Shown one piece after another: positions 32,233 to 44,446 of a stretch of 64,000 nucleotides of DNA. Position numbers and translations under genes: made by a program. Location: the NCBI GenBank assembly GCA_036172665.1, contig CM069877.1:28235001-28299000 (forward strand). The letters run 5' to 3'. Below the pieces are notes generated by a model, which was given only the letters and a program-made list of their open reading frames with translations, was not told where the DNA came from and did no database searches. This DNA is from Prosopocoilus inquinatus. Its lineage: Eukaryota > Arthropoda > Insecta > Coleoptera > Lucanidae. Each line of letters opens with the position of its first letter. The first letter of the stretch is position 1.

Positions 32233-34204
32233 TTATTGTGTTTTCGAAAATTCTTTATAAAAGTTTTTGCTTGTCTTAAAACTCCCAAAAATGTTGTCGG
32301 AAATAATAAATTTAGTTCAGAAAAATTGAAAACTCTGATTCGTTAATAAATTCCCAGTTGCTTTCGAGAACCACGGTTGGTATGTGTTTGATTCAGGAAA
32401 GTGTGGTAACATTGCGTCACCGGAACTGACGCCGTTTGATATGAAGGTATCTAAGTTCTGTGTTTTGATTGGCCGTCATTTTGGCTGGTCGATAATCGCC
32501 TCCGGCATCCTCAATCTTTATGCTTCGGCGTCATCATCGTTTCGACATATCAAGGTGAACACAAATGTGTGGTCTGTCGAGAATTTGGTGCACAATTGTG
32601 GTGCAAAATTCTAGAAATACAGTGTATCTGGAATTCTTTGAATCTAAAGTGTCAGCTGGTTTGTTTTAAGCAAATTCTTCCAGCGGACACATCGTTTCTG
32701 CATTGAAATATAGGTTGCATTTAAAAACAGAGGTAATTATGTTGCGATGTTAGGGTGAGCCATGTTTGTAATTGTTTTAACAGAGGAATCCGTTTTGTAA
32801 CCTTTACCTCGTTTTTTCTTTACCTTGCTTTTCTTTTCCGACTACTTTTTCTATCGATATCTACGATTGAGTACGTTGTTGAAGTTCTATTTTCCTGAAG
32901 TCGACGCTAAGAGCGTGTTCGTAAACTTTGTTACGAATTTTTCTTGCCGTGTACTTTCCTTCGTACGCGTTGTTTTGATTGCGGTTAGATGTCGCTAGGT
33001 GACGAGGCGGTCGCACAAGAGTTTGCAGTTTCGTCGGGGTGGCGAACGCGTTGAACGTTAAGCCAGCGACGGCTCGTGCATAACATATTTAGGTAGGCGG
33101 CGGACATACTCCCAGAGCGTTTGCTTTGTCTAACACGGATGAACAGAAGACAAACAATACACGGCGCATATCGGCCGCAATGGGGCAATTTTTACTGTGC
33201 TTGCTCTCAAGGAGAGTTCTTAGTCCTCCATTTTATGTATGCCTGCGTGCCATGTACATTTAACATTCACGATCGTTAATTATTTTTCGTTTTCCCTTTA
33301 TTTTAGCAACTGGTAAGTAGTATTATCACCCCCAAAGAGGCGTCGGATGTGTGCCCCGATTTATTCTGTCAAGCCATGTATAAATTGTGAAAGCGTTTCC
33401 TCCTTCGAGTCTCCGTTAAGAACAAAACAAGAGGAGAGTAAGGTATCACCGCCCAGATTTGTTTTCATCGCAGCCTTACCCGGATCATTTGTACATCGGT
33501 ATGCCAATGAAGAAGCGGGTCCTGTGGAGTTGTACTTTTCGAGGACAAACAAGGAACACTTTCCCGGCTGCGTTTCTTCAATTCTACTGGATTGCGTAAT
33601 CACCTTGCCCTTTTCCGTAACACCTTTGGTGTTTTCTCACGCCGTCTCACAGTGGTCGAAATGCTTAATCTAGCTGCGCAAAAATATAAAAGTAAGCAGA
33701 ACCGACTTAAAAAAGTTGTTTTTTTTATGTATGTAATATACTTTGGTAGTTACTAAGACGACATCATAAAATTTGTAGTTACAGTAAACGAAACGCTCAC
33801 GTTAGTTTTTTCTTAAGCCTGAAAGTTTGCGCCTTGTTTTTAAGATTCTATTGAAACTTGTGTTTTCCAGAACTGTGGATAATTCTCCAACAGGTAATAT
33901 GAACATTAAATAGCCATTATTTTAAATTTGAATGAAACTTTTATGTCAACTAACATACCGTTGAAGTTTATTATGTAGTAATCATTCATATCCGTTGATA
34001 TTCGAGTTGAAATGTACAACCACAACAAATATTTGTATTTAATTAATAAGAAAGTATGTGCAAGAAATTACAAACAAATATACAGTGTGAATAAAAAGGA
34101 AGATTGATGCGATGATAGAGCCGCTATTATAGGTTTTACAAAAAAATGTTTTAAATAAAAGACAAATGGCTACTTATTTGCCACAAACTGACGTTTTTAA
34201 TTTT
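32233..34204. other. unassigned intronic stretch
   Basis: The segment 32950-33200 is relatively GC- and CpG-rich. A 108-codon plus ORF (33347-33673) has no recognisable features. No transposase or domain was seen. Confidence 0.3.
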
Positions 34205-34207
34205 TCT

Positions 34208-34262
34208 TGTGACGTAATAATCTTCAATTGTGACGTCATAATCTTGGACTGTGACGTCATAA
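34208..34262. promoter_or_regulatory. tandem CRE-like sites
   Basis: TGACGTAA, TGACGTCA and TGACGTCA occur at 34210, 34231 and 34252, spaced exactly 21 bp apart within a triplicated unit TGTGACGTCATAATCTT. TGACGTCA is the palindromic site of CREB/ATF bZIP proteins. It lies inside the follistatin intron. Whether it is bound is unknown. Confidence 0.5.
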
Positions 34263-35261
34263 TCCGGAACTGTCATTCATGATTTTGTAAACTCGAAAAT
34301 GGATATAAGTGGTTATTACCTGTAGAGGAAAGCTTTGGAAAACAGAAATTGCAACAAAATCTTAAAAATAACACATTTTTGGGCTAGGAAATTCGTCTAT
34401 TGCTTTTTACATCTGCATTTAAAAGCCCTGGCCTTAGTTACTCAAATAACTAGAATTTTTTTCTTCGAGTCCATCTGGGATGAGGAAAACCGAATTTGAT
34501 AAAAATATATAAAAAATAAATCGTTAAAATCAAAAAAACTTTTATGCATTGAATTTTGCACAGCTAGCTTAGGCGTTTCGACCACTGTGCGTCTCCACTA
34601 AGTGATCATCGTTACGCAACTCCTTTCTATAACTTAGTTTTCGAGGCAACGACCTACCTGGCTTCTGTGAAACAGTAAGTTACGGATTGGCGCAGGCCTT
34701 TTCTTTATTATCCGGTTTGGGGCCAAAGGCGCTAAGCATTCCTCTTGTTACACTTTTTGATAACTTTCCTCTGTGTTTCTTGAGCTATAGTCTTTCACTC
34801 TCATCTAAATGATTTTAGATATCTTGCCTCTCATGTTATTCACTTCTATGTACTACCCAAGAAGACTTTACGAACCCAGTCCCAAGTAAACGGCCATCAA
34901 AAGTCATCGGCGTGCGATAATTTGTACGAGCGCCTTCATGTGAAGTTCGACGCTTCCACGAGTGGCGGCATTTGCTCACGACCGACAGTCGCCCTTAACG
35001 CACCCCTTTCTCTATCCGAGTTCTAGCTCGGAACAGCCGATTAACTCTCAGCGCAACTTGCCACCATATTTCGGTAAGTAACGTAATTGCATTAAGGTGA
35101 TAGCAAATTCCAATGGTTTCATGGCCGAAATACTCATCATATCCAAACAAAAGCAATAGATTACAACCAACTGCCAACAGCCCTACTTCAGACGTACTTC
35201 TGCATTATTCATTTGTTATCCGCTACCATCGCCACTTTGATTATATGTCACTCATTTTCCC
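34263..35261. other. unassigned intronic stretch
   Basis: No gene or repeat recognised. Confidence 0.35.
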
Positions 35262-35550
35262 CCAAAGTTAGTATATGAGAAGTTATCTCATACAATATCG
35301 GACGCATTCGACATTTGTCGCGTGGGTCTCACGTATACGTCACTCATCTATATTGAAGCTCCATTTAAAATCATCACAATAGTTGTGTTGTTATGGAAAC
35401 GACACCGACTGTGTTGACCAATTAAAATCGCCTTAGTATGGTCTGACGTCACCTGAGACCGCACGCACACCCCCACCAGTGCAACCAGGCGTTCGGCTAT
35501 ATGCATGTAAATTCAAGCGGATGAGATAATTTCTCATATACTAACTTTGG
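35262..35550. mobile_element. MITE, 0.29 kb
   Basis: CCAAAGTTAGTATATGAGAA and its inverted copy form the ends, with TTATCTCAT following on each side. TTTTCC occurs outside both ends and may be the target duplication. Confidence 0.75.
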
Positions 35551-36905
35551 TTTTCCTCTACAAAATCTCGGCGTCTGATCGCCTGATCATTCTAATAGGA
35601 TTGGAGTTTGCAGGCAGCAAATAATAAACGCACAGAATTCAAAAGAAAATATAAACATTCGTGGTAAAATAGAATAACATACGAATTGGAGTTTTGAATC
35701 TTCAATTTGAATGTGTTCTATTTTACTCAATTCCACAATAAATAGAAAACTTAACCAGGCGAAAACATGAGCTGGAACTTGACCGTTCCATTGCATCGTC
35801 ATCTGTGTCATCGTGTCAGAAACAGAAGTCTCTGAGTTGATGGAGACTTGCCAAGTTTAAAATTGCATCTGATGCGAACGGTTGCGTTACAATCCATTCT
35901 TGACGAAACTTCAGATCAAGGCATATACGACAAACTAGGGGAAGTCTTGGTATTAACAACGCAATTATTGAAACGGGTCCACAACAACAGAATTCCTCAT
36001 ATTAAACTACCCATTTTATTATTCGACAAAGTTATATAGTGGACTTGCACTAATGACGTTTTGCCGTCCAAATTTATAAATACTTAAAAGTTCCCATGTT
36101 TATCGAAGAACAAGAAACAGTTGTTGCCAAACTGTATTTTTCTATCGTCTCAAATAGTAAAATATTTAACTTGTTACTAAAAATCAATTTGAGTTTATTT
36201 TGCGTACAAATTAATTATCACTGGAATCCAGAAAAAAAGTAGGTATGATAAATATTACTTTTTGAGGCAAACTTTTTGAAACCACTCTTCATAAATTCTT
36301 GGACGCATGTAAGAAAATCTTCAGCTGTAGATATAACAGGAAATTCCTTGTTAATTTAAAAATGCTCAAATATTGGCTTCTGTAATTAGTTTACACCAAA
36401 ATTCCATTTAAATTTTTTAAAGTACTCTTCAAGATGAAATTGTCTAAAAAGTTTGAGAATTTTTCATATGCTAAGTTTTAAGATATAAAAAAAAAGATTC
36501 TGTAAGTAAATTAAATTTTTACCAAACTATCTGCACATCCTTGATCAATGATAGTCGAAACTGGACAGATAATTAATAAATCTAGTCGTTTTTGAAAAAG
36601 ATCGATAGAATATGATTTTCATGTAATTTATTTTAACATTTACTGATCAGGGCCGTGCTGATAGAATTTAATAGTATAAATAGAATTTCTTTTTTAAATA
36701 TCTTGAAATTGAGCGCGAATGAAAAATTCTCGAACTTCACACATAGATTCAACTTGAAGAACACTTTAAGAAACCTAAATGGAATTTTGCTGTAAAATAT
36801 ATAAATAGGGGAGCCAATATTCGAGCACCTTAAAATTAACATGGGATTTCCTACGTTGCATTTCAAAACGCAGCACCCTGCATATAATGTACAAACTCTA
36901 AGGAA
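35551..36905. other. unassigned intronic stretch
   Basis: AT-rich, with only short chance ORFs. Confidence 0.35.
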
Positions 36906-36918
36906 CATAAGGTTTTCT

Positions 36919-37412
36919 AGAAAAATTTTTGTGCAAATCGTTTTTGATTGCAGTGAGAACCTCGAGCAGCCTCTGGACAGCTGTTTCAGCCCTGCTTGGG
37001 GCTTCTTCAGCAGAAACGTAGCTCGACATTCCCACTGCAGACCAAAAACGACTTGCCCAATTTATTCGCAAATGCGATGTAAGAATGATGAACATATAAA
37101 ATAGCGACATCTTACTATCGCTTTTTGACCTAACATTGCAGTAGGATAGACAAATTGAAGCGGGATTTGCTCCTAATGAGTCCCCCATGCAAGGCGGCCA
37201 TGCTTGCTGTCAAAGCATAATGAAAGATTTTAGAAAACTGCAATCAAAAACGATTTGCACAAAATTTTTCTAAAATCTTTCATTATGCTTTGACAGCAAG
37301 CATGGCCGCCTTGCATGGGGGACTCATTAGGAGCAAATCCCGCTTCAATTTGTCTATCCTACTGCAATGTTAGGTCAAAAAGCGATAGTAAGATGTCGCT
37401 ATTTTATATGTT
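36919..37412. mobile_element. hammerhead family A element with 150-bp perfect hairpin
   Basis: Flanked by the 13-bp direct repeat CATAAGGTTTTCT (36906-36918 and 37413-37425). The ribozyme half is on the minus strand. 37088-37237 and 37266-37415 are uninterrupted inverted copies of 150 bp around a 28-bp spacer; the last bases of the right arm overlap the duplication. Confidence 0.9.
36962..37026 (-). ncRNA. hammerhead ribozyme, family A copy 6, intact
   Basis: All elements are kept: TCGAGC/GCTCGA, TTCTG against CAGAG (one U-G pair), CTGAAGA, AGCCC/GGGCT, GAAA, CAG/CTG and UC. Predicted cut at 36976/36975. Confidence 0.86.
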
Positions 37413-37638
37413 CATAAGGTTTTCTGTTGCAAAAGAACAACATGAGGACTGATACCAAACTATATTTTATTGAATATGACTAAACCAATTAATGAAAATT
37501 AATTTGATTTATTATAGTTTCAAACATAAATACCTTTTTGCTGAAAAAGTTCAAATAACAATTTTATGTGTAATCAAGTAGTTAATTTGTTGATGTGGTA
37601 GTTATAGCATTCCAGTGATGTTGAATATACCTGAAAAG

Positions 37639-37796
37639 TTTTAAGAAATTTTGTTGCAAATCGTTTTTGACAGCAAGCATGGCCACCTTGCATGGGGGGT
37701 GACTTATTATGTAGCAAACCCGCTTCAATTTCTTTATCCTTATGCAATGTTAGGTCAAAAAGCGATCGTAGGATGTCGCTCTTTTATCTATTCAAC
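37639..37796 (+). mobile_element. hammerhead family A element, ribozyme-less copy
   Basis: A 158-bp insertion flanked by ACCTGAAAAG (37629-37638 and 37797-37806). It has only the two termini: TTGCAAATCG on the left and the 3' segment ending GATGTCGCTCTTTTATC. The ribozyme has been deleted. Confidence 0.8.
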
Positions 37797-37849
37797 ACCT
37801 GAAAAGGTCTAAATTGGTTTGAATGTTTTCCTAATTCGCAATATCTCTT

Positions 37850-38690
37850 CTTTTAAGCATGTCCCGAAAATGCTCAATTGGATTTAAGTTTGATGACTAT
37901 GCAGGCCATGGTAAAACATCTATATTATGCGCTTACAACCACTGAGAAACGGTAGCAACAACATGAGGTCTTGCATTACGGTGAATCAAACAAAATTCTA
38001 CAAGCAGTTTCTCAGCTACGGGAAGGACAATAAGTTGCAGAATGTTATCCCGGTATTTATCTGCCGTTATAGATACTCCAATATAAACGAGCTCTGTTCT
38101 ACTGTCTATCATTATTTCTTCCATGTCAGGATCGTCTGCCTTGGACTTTTTTTTACCTCTTCAATATGTCTCAACCGTTCCTGAACCATCTCCAGAACCA
38201 AGTTCTTCTCATATCAAGAGAAAATTCAAATCGCAACTCGTCTGTGAAAAGAACAGAGCCCACTGTTGCTCATTCCAATATTCCTGCTTTGCACATCAAA
38301 CATTTCGAGCTTTTTGATTGCCACCAAAATTTCCGGACATCTTAATGGGCGACGGGAATGAAGATTGGCTTTATGCAATCTGTTTCTGAGAGTTTTATTT
38401 GAAACAATTATACCGTGTGTATTTTCTAAGGCGCTAACCAAAGGAGGGTTGAAGGGTTTCGTAATGCTCTTAGCGTCAAAGATCTATCTTGATGTGGTTT
38501 TCCCGAATTCTGTTCTTTTGGGTTGCCCGATTCTTGCTAACGTCGCCACAGTCGATGAATTCGAACTCCTTTTAACGTCTCCAAAGTTCTTGCAGCATTT
38601 ACTTGACTTTCACCACCTTCAATGATTCGAATTGTGCGAAACATTTCATCACGGCTTAAATGACATCTTTATTGAACACTTTGCGTCCAA
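37850..38690 (-). pseudogene. Tc1-family transposase, broken
   Basis: Minus-strand fragments in order: HTH remnants (MSFKP at about 38665, then VNAARTLETLKGVRIHRLW), NTHGIIVSNKTLRNRLHKAN followed by HSRRPLRCP, the second catalytic region CLIHRNARPHVVATVSQWL (the Asp of QDNARPH is lost), and DVLPWPA with SNLNPIEHF (DD34E region, Glu kept). Several frameshifts and stops separate them. It lies next to the ribozyme-less family A insertion. Confidence 0.82.
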
Positions 38691-39034
38691 TTACATTATA
38701 CCGGTACAAATTATGTAAAACGACGAAATTGTTGGCTTTTAAAAAATGGTATAAATCACCAATCGATTTAAACAACTGGAGTAAACATTATTCCATGGAG
38801 ACATAACTTAATATTGTTGACTAAGAGCAACTATGATCATTATATTTCAAATTTTATTCTAGAGGCAGTAAGTCTACAAATATAATGATTAAACTATCTG
38901 TTCCTTAGACATTATTGATATATTTCTTTCCTTGAAGTTTAGAAGATAAAATTGTCACATTTTCTTTGAGGAACTAATAATTAACAATACATAATAAATA
39001 AGCAACTGAAAGTTGGTGCAAAACTATTTAACGC

Positions 39035-39507
39035 CAGTATTCATAGTCCCGTCTTGAGTAACACTTAAGTTTAAAGTATAACTTACACTCCGATTTTGTT
39101 TCATAAAAAACTTGTCGGTTAATCTCGGCTAGTTTTCCAAACTGTAATATATCTAGTTAAGATAATACTGAATCGGGTTGAGACTTGCTATTTCGGGAAG
39201 TTTTGTTAGCAAATTTACACACGTGCAAACTTTGTGCTATTTATTTCGGGTTCGTTTGTTGTTATTTTATAAGCGTGTTTGTTAGTGATAATGACTACGA
39301 AAACTAAAATTGCGTACACTGCAACAGAGAAAATGTTATTTAGCCTGCCTTGCATGCCTTAATTGATAAGTGTAACTTAAGACATAGATGGAGCTGACTT
39401 TGAATGAAGTACTACTTAAGTTTTACTTAGTCAACTGTGAAATAAAATTTTTACAATAAGTCAGACTTAAGTTTCAAGTTGAGCTTAAGACTTGTCTATG
39501 AATACTG
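39035..39507. mobile_element. MITE, 0.47 kb
   Basis: CAGTATTCATAG with GTCTT occurs at the left end and, inverted (AAGACTTGTCTATGAATACTG), at the right end. Internal TTAAGTTT repeats. No ORF. Confidence 0.7.
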
Positions 39508-40028
39508 ACGTAAGACACCCAGTGTGGCTCCTACCTGAAAGAAATTAGAGAATTAAGGCCCGTCTAATGGACGTGTTTTCGTCCGAAATGTGTAGTCGTC
39601 AGCGGAAGAACAATCCTATTTTCATATCATTGAAAGTTCACGATAAATCACTATCGTGAACTGGATGCATTGTCGTCCGCATTAATTCACCAAAAATGGG
39701 AAGAGACAATAGCAAATTTGTAAAATCGCACGTGTAATAACACAAATAAAAATGAATATCGGCCACCCTGCATAATTTTTTATAGTATGTCTTAGCAGGC
39801 CGACAAAAATCATGGAAACAAACCATGAAGAGTTTCTTGAACTAATATTATATTAGCAAAAAGTAATGCGTTTCTAGAATTCAATCACAATATTCATTCA
39901 TTCTGACGAATGAATTAGGATGAAAACACATTTAGTGGACGACAAGCTATAAAGTAAGGATCGTTGAAAATCTGCGGATACGGATATTCGTATCTACATC
40001 CGTGGGTTCCTTGTATCTAGGTCCGCGC

Positions 40029-41167
40029 CTGGGTTGGAAAGTTTAAAACAAACTGTTTAAAACATAGTGTTTAAAACATCGAATTAAAAACATACCATCT
40101 GTTTCAAACTAAATGTTTTAAACATGTTTTTTTTTTGCTAATGTTTTAAATTCATTTTTTAGTTTTAAGCTAAAAAAGAACACCTTTGCTATAAGTGTTT
40201 TATTTTTGCAACGTAATACTGTGTAACCAGAAGCTAATTGTTTAGGGTCGGTATTTCACTCACAGATTAACTTTAAACTTTAGTTTATTCCCATATCAAT
40301 TGTTTTAATAATTGTAGATAATGAGTGGCTGAGCTGATGACGTGATGACTACACTGTAGCTCTGATTTGAACTAAATTTGAATTGCATTAGATTGATTAT
40401 AATCAATTAATTAATTATTACTGATTACTAGAATAATACTTATATTGTAAAATTTTAAAATACCTTTTCAATATTTAACCTTTTATTATTTCATAAAGTT
40501 TTGGAACATACTGGGTCCTCCGCTTCCCTGTTCATACTATGGGCTACGGGATGAGTTATTATGTAGCAAACTGGCTTGAATTTGTCAATCTTAATGCAAT
40601 GTTAGGTCAAAAAGTGATCGTAGGATGTCGCTGTTTAAACTATTTATAACGTTATCGTTTCATTTGTCTTCATTGAATTTCTACAGTGTCCCAAGGCCGT
40701 ATATTCGCCCTTCTAGAATTTTTAGGTTTGTTTAAAATTTGAAAACGATAAATTAAACAAAAATTTAATTTGAATTTTCAGACATACACCTACTGGACTT
40801 TTGGTTTCGCCGGAAGTAATATCAACTTTGTTTTTTTAAATGGAACACCCTACATGTTTTTACATATTTGAAATTTTTGTTTTCCAGTATTGAAAGCCAC
40901 GAGACATGTATTTTAGTTCTAATGCGATCCAGGAAATTTGAAAAAATACTTCGTATGTATTTGTAATCTAACATTACAAACGTTTCATCTTTCTTTTAAT
41001 TAGAGATCAAATTTTAACAAATTCTTCTTTATAACAAATATCAAATAATAATAATAATATGTATCTTTTTATGTAAGCTGTAAGGGCAATTTAAACAAAA
41101 AAACTGTTTAAAATAAAAAAAACAAGCGTTTTGTTCTTTAAAAAAAAACTGTTTTTTTCCAACCCTG
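40029..41167. mobile_element. hAT-like element, 1.1 kb, 8-bp duplication
   Basis: CTGGGTTGGAAA and TTTCCAACCCTG form the ends, flanked by the perfect 8-bp repeat GTCCGCGC at 40021-40028 and 41168-41175. The left subterminal region repeats GTTTAAAACA. A family A fragment lies inside at 40550-40640. No transposase. Confidence 0.88.
40550..40640 (+). repeat. hammerhead family A fragment, 3' segment only
   Basis: GAGTTATTATGTAGCAAACTGG through GTTAGGTCAAAAAGTGATCG to GGATGTCGCTGTTTA. No ribozyme. Confidence 0.7.
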
Positions 41168-41357
41168 GTCCGCGCATACTGAGCAGTGTTGCCAGTAGTA
41201 TTAAAATAAAAGTACTAAAAAGATAATGAAAAAAGTACTGACTTATGGCGAATAGTACTGTTTAAATTAATTTTGTTTTTATACTAGGTTATTCCTTAAT
41301 AAAATTTCATATTCTGACCCGCTCAATTATGCAAGCCAATGCATGAATTTTGATATA

Positions 41358-41592
41358 AGGTGCTTTCTTTCGCTCACAAAATCGTGATTCAAACGTGTTT
41401 TGATTCAAAAACAAACATTCTTTTCTTTGAATCTCTCTATTTTTTAAAACTTGTTTGAATTGAATCATTGTTATTTACAAATGAACTGTTAATCAAAAAT
41501 TCAAGTCAGGTGTTTTGCTGCAACAACTGCGAAATTCAGGTCCAAACTATTCGAAACACGATTCAAACTTTTAAGCGAAAGAAAGCACCTTT
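41358..41592. mobile_element. MITE, complete copy of the GCTTTCTTTCGCTC family
   Basis: AGGTGCTTTCTTTCGCT is at the left end and its complement AGCGAAAGAAAGCACCT at the right. This 235-bp copy defines the family whose fragments lie at 16901 and 18233. Confidence 0.8.
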
Positions 41593-41930
41593 AATTGTGG
41601 ATATAATTTCATTAAAGTGCATGATTTGGATACTCAAATGACAAGTAGTAAAAAATTAGCAAACCTTGAAATGTACCTCAGCCACAGCATGAGTTCTGCT
41701 CTCGGCTTCCTTGTACGGGAAACAAATTTAAATTTGAAGGCACAGAAGCCCTTAATAATTCGCTCAAAGTGCAAAAGTTTGTAAGTTTAAAGCAGTATAT
41801 TTCGTGAGAACAAAAAGACGATTTTTTTCCTTATGACTTCGTTCTATTATTATGAATTCTCGGTTTTACTGGATCAAATAATGACATAGGATTATGCCAC
41901 CACGTGGAAACCATAAAATACAGTATAATT

Positions 41931-42226
41931 TGTTCACAAATTAAAAGACCACCTGTGGTGTTGCTTTGTGAAAAATACAACCGGCAACAATGACCTAGTT
42001 AAAAATTTGGTAACAAATTTGACAACTGTTTGAAATATACGATAAGGTTATACGTTCGGAACAAAATTCCTGGTTCTAAATTTAATAATTATGATAGATT
42101 CATGGTTTACTTTGACATAAAACTTCAAATACCTTGCCAACTTAATATTTTGATAATGTTCAATAGGGGACTTATGTGTTATACCAACATAATGCAACAG
42201 GTGGTGGTTTTTTAATTTGTGAACAA
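41931..42226. mobile_element. MITE, 0.3 kb, GTTCACAAATT family
   Basis: TGTTCACAAATTAAAAGACCACC and its inverted copy form the ends. The interior matches 14842-15588 in reverse orientation. Confidence 0.75.
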
Positions 42227-42768
42227 CGTATAATAGCAATATAAGTATACGGTATTTTATCATAAAAGAAAAAAGGGTACGTTCAGCATTTGACATACTC
42301 ACGACCTTTTGCACTTTGACATTTTAAAAAACAGATCTATGATTAAAAAAAATAAAATAATTGTTGTCTGACAGATAACAAAAAGAAGAGATGCCGAAGG
42401 CTAGGTCGCATTCAGAAATTGTGTTGCGACAGCACTTTGGACGTTTAAAATGGAAAGCAAAATGCACAAAAACATTTACATGAGAGAGAAAGAATATTAC
42501 TCAGAGCGCGCTCTCTTTTATTCCTGAACGGACCCCTGAGCTTATGTTGTAGCTAAGGTACGTTTCAAGATTCGCCAAAAATTCATATTCAATTGTACTG
42601 TATTAAAATTTTTAAATTCATACTCCTATAACGGTGTAACACTTGTTTTACAAATTTGAAAGAAAGCAAAAGGATCAAGTCAAAAACTACTGTTTTAGTC
42701 AAAGTAGCACTGAAACACTCATTAACACCCAAAAGTACTGAAAACAGTACATTTGTACTGACACTGAT

Positions 42769-43351
42769 CAGTGTTGCCAACAGAATAAAATGGAAAATGT
42801 CAAATTCCCACTTTGAAAATCACTAGAAATCACCAAATTGAGACAGCGTTGATATGAAAAATCTCCAAACTTTTATACTGAATACAAGACAGTATTTGTA
42901 ATCTAAATTAAACAATTTGTGAGTTAAAAAAGTTAAATAGAATTTAGATTTTAGAATTTTGAGACGTCTGGAGACATTGCACAAAGTCGAGCTGTTTAAC
43001 AATGTTCTTTTAAAGGAACAAATATTTAAAAATGCTTTTAATGAATCAGCTTACTTTTTGTATTAAGTTTCTTAATTGCCAACTCACACTAACATTTTAT
43101 ACAGTGAAAAAGGAGAGGGAAATTTTGCCATGTTAACTACCTACCTTAATATTAGAATAATTACTACTGAATATGTACTTGAACTTTTTTTCTTTTTTAA
43201 CTAATTTATGTCAATTTGGATTTTTCGTAAAAGTCGCACAACACTTTAGGATTCACCGGTTTTGAGACACGTCGCAAATCATGTCAGAAAGTCGCAACCA
43301 CTTGAAAAATTCACCAGATCTGGTGAAAAAATCACCGAGTTGGCAACACTG
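42769..43351. mobile_element. hAT-like MITE
   Basis: CAGTGTTGCCAACAG at the left and GAGTTGGCAACACTG at the right, flanked by ACACTGAT and ACGCTGAT (7 of 8 bases equal). It has inserted at the end of the preceding element. Confidence 0.8.
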
Positions 43352-43713
43352 ACGCTGATACTGCGGATCTTACATTTTGTAGACACCAAATAAGGTGAAC
43401 GGAACAGCTTAAAAATGCATCGAATCGTTTTTCTCCGCAAATATCGGCGGATATCCGCGGATACGGTCACGGATACGAATATTCGGAACATCACTACTTT
43501 AAAGAGATGGGTGAATGGATTGATTTACCAAACTAGTTCACTTGACGCGAACTAAGTCTATCCATAGAATGATAAATTGAGTTTTGGTTTTATGTAAATA
43601 ATAAATTAGTAATTGATGCAACAGAAAAAAGAAATTATTGATTGTATTACTGGTTTTCCTTAACGGGTTCTTAGTGTTAATTTCTACAAATAATGACGAT
43701 CCGTTCCACTTAC

Positions 43714-43941
43714 TCTGACAAGCGCCGTAGTATGCAACGGTTAAATTAGTGGATCGGCGCCTGCACGCCCTCTTTCTGAGGCGGCAGAGGTTTTTGTAGG
43801 TGCGTCCGTCGGTGCCGCAGACGGGGCCCTTGCTGTGACTCTTCTTAGCATCCTTGCACTTAGGCGAGCAGATGCATTTGGGACGACCTCGACGCAGGAC
43901 ACATACCTTATCGGTACCGCACTCGACACCGTTACAAGTAT
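43714..43941 (-). CDS. Fs: follistatin, internal exon (follistatin/Kazal module)
   Basis: The acceptor GTTGCAG and donor A|GTAAGT bound 228 bp. With the G carried from the upstream exon it reads DTCNGVECGTDKVCVLRRGR, PKCICSPKCKD, then VCGTDGRTYKNLCRLRKRAC and TVAYYGACQ, which is one FOLN subdomain and one Kazal subdomain with all cysteines. NLT is a possible glycosylation site. This frame differs from the longest ORF over the region (43741-44118), which is an out-of-phase shadow. Confidence 0.9.
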
Positions 43942-44446
43942 CTGCAACAGAGACGAATGAATTCGTGGCGTAGGCGTTGACACTTTAGAAAGTTCGATGC
44001 AGCGGCGAATAAAAATCGCATAAAGTACATTGAACGTTTGCTGGCACGAAACTGCTTTTGTGCGGACATTGCTGCTGGTGCCAGTTATTATATTACATTG
44101 TCGCAATAACTCCGCCACTGCAACTTACACAATACATTTTAACATTAATTTGTAATTAAGTGTAGTCTCCTTTGGAAAAAAGGAATTTCCAGAAATAGAA
44201 TTTTATTAAAAGTTTTGTGATTTCACAACCGTGATTAAACAGACAAAACAATTACGACTAATTAATTATATTAAAGCTATTAAAACAGTAATCTACAATG
44301 TTTCAACTGCAGCTCCGAAAGAAGATGCTTGTGATTCGTTCGAAATACAAATCTAATCTCATCGACTTTAGTTTAGAAAGGAGTATTTATAATTTCTTAA
44401 TTAATGAGTGGGAGTAAGAAAAAGCGATGCGGCTACGAGGCGGCGC

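Larger units (their letters stand above)
41182..42766. mobile_element. possible hAT-like element with two nested MITEs
   Basis: It opens CAGTGTTGCCAGTAGTA and closes with AGTACATTTGTACTGACACTG. Only CAGTG and GTAC-rich subterminal sequence are shared, so this is tentative. It encloses the MITEs at 41358-41592 and 41931-42226. Confidence 0.45.
30059..43713 (-). other. follistatin intron, 13.7 kb, transposon-filled
   Basis: The donor at 43713 (GTAAGT) and the acceptor at 30059 (GCAG) are both canonical. The interval holds the repeats listed separately and no host exon I could recognise. Confidence 0.75.

Noticed and set aside
43741..44118. 125-codon minus ORF overlapping the follistatin exon.
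   Set aside because: Out of phase with the cysteine-rich Kazal reading, which has matching splice sites; it is a shadow frame.
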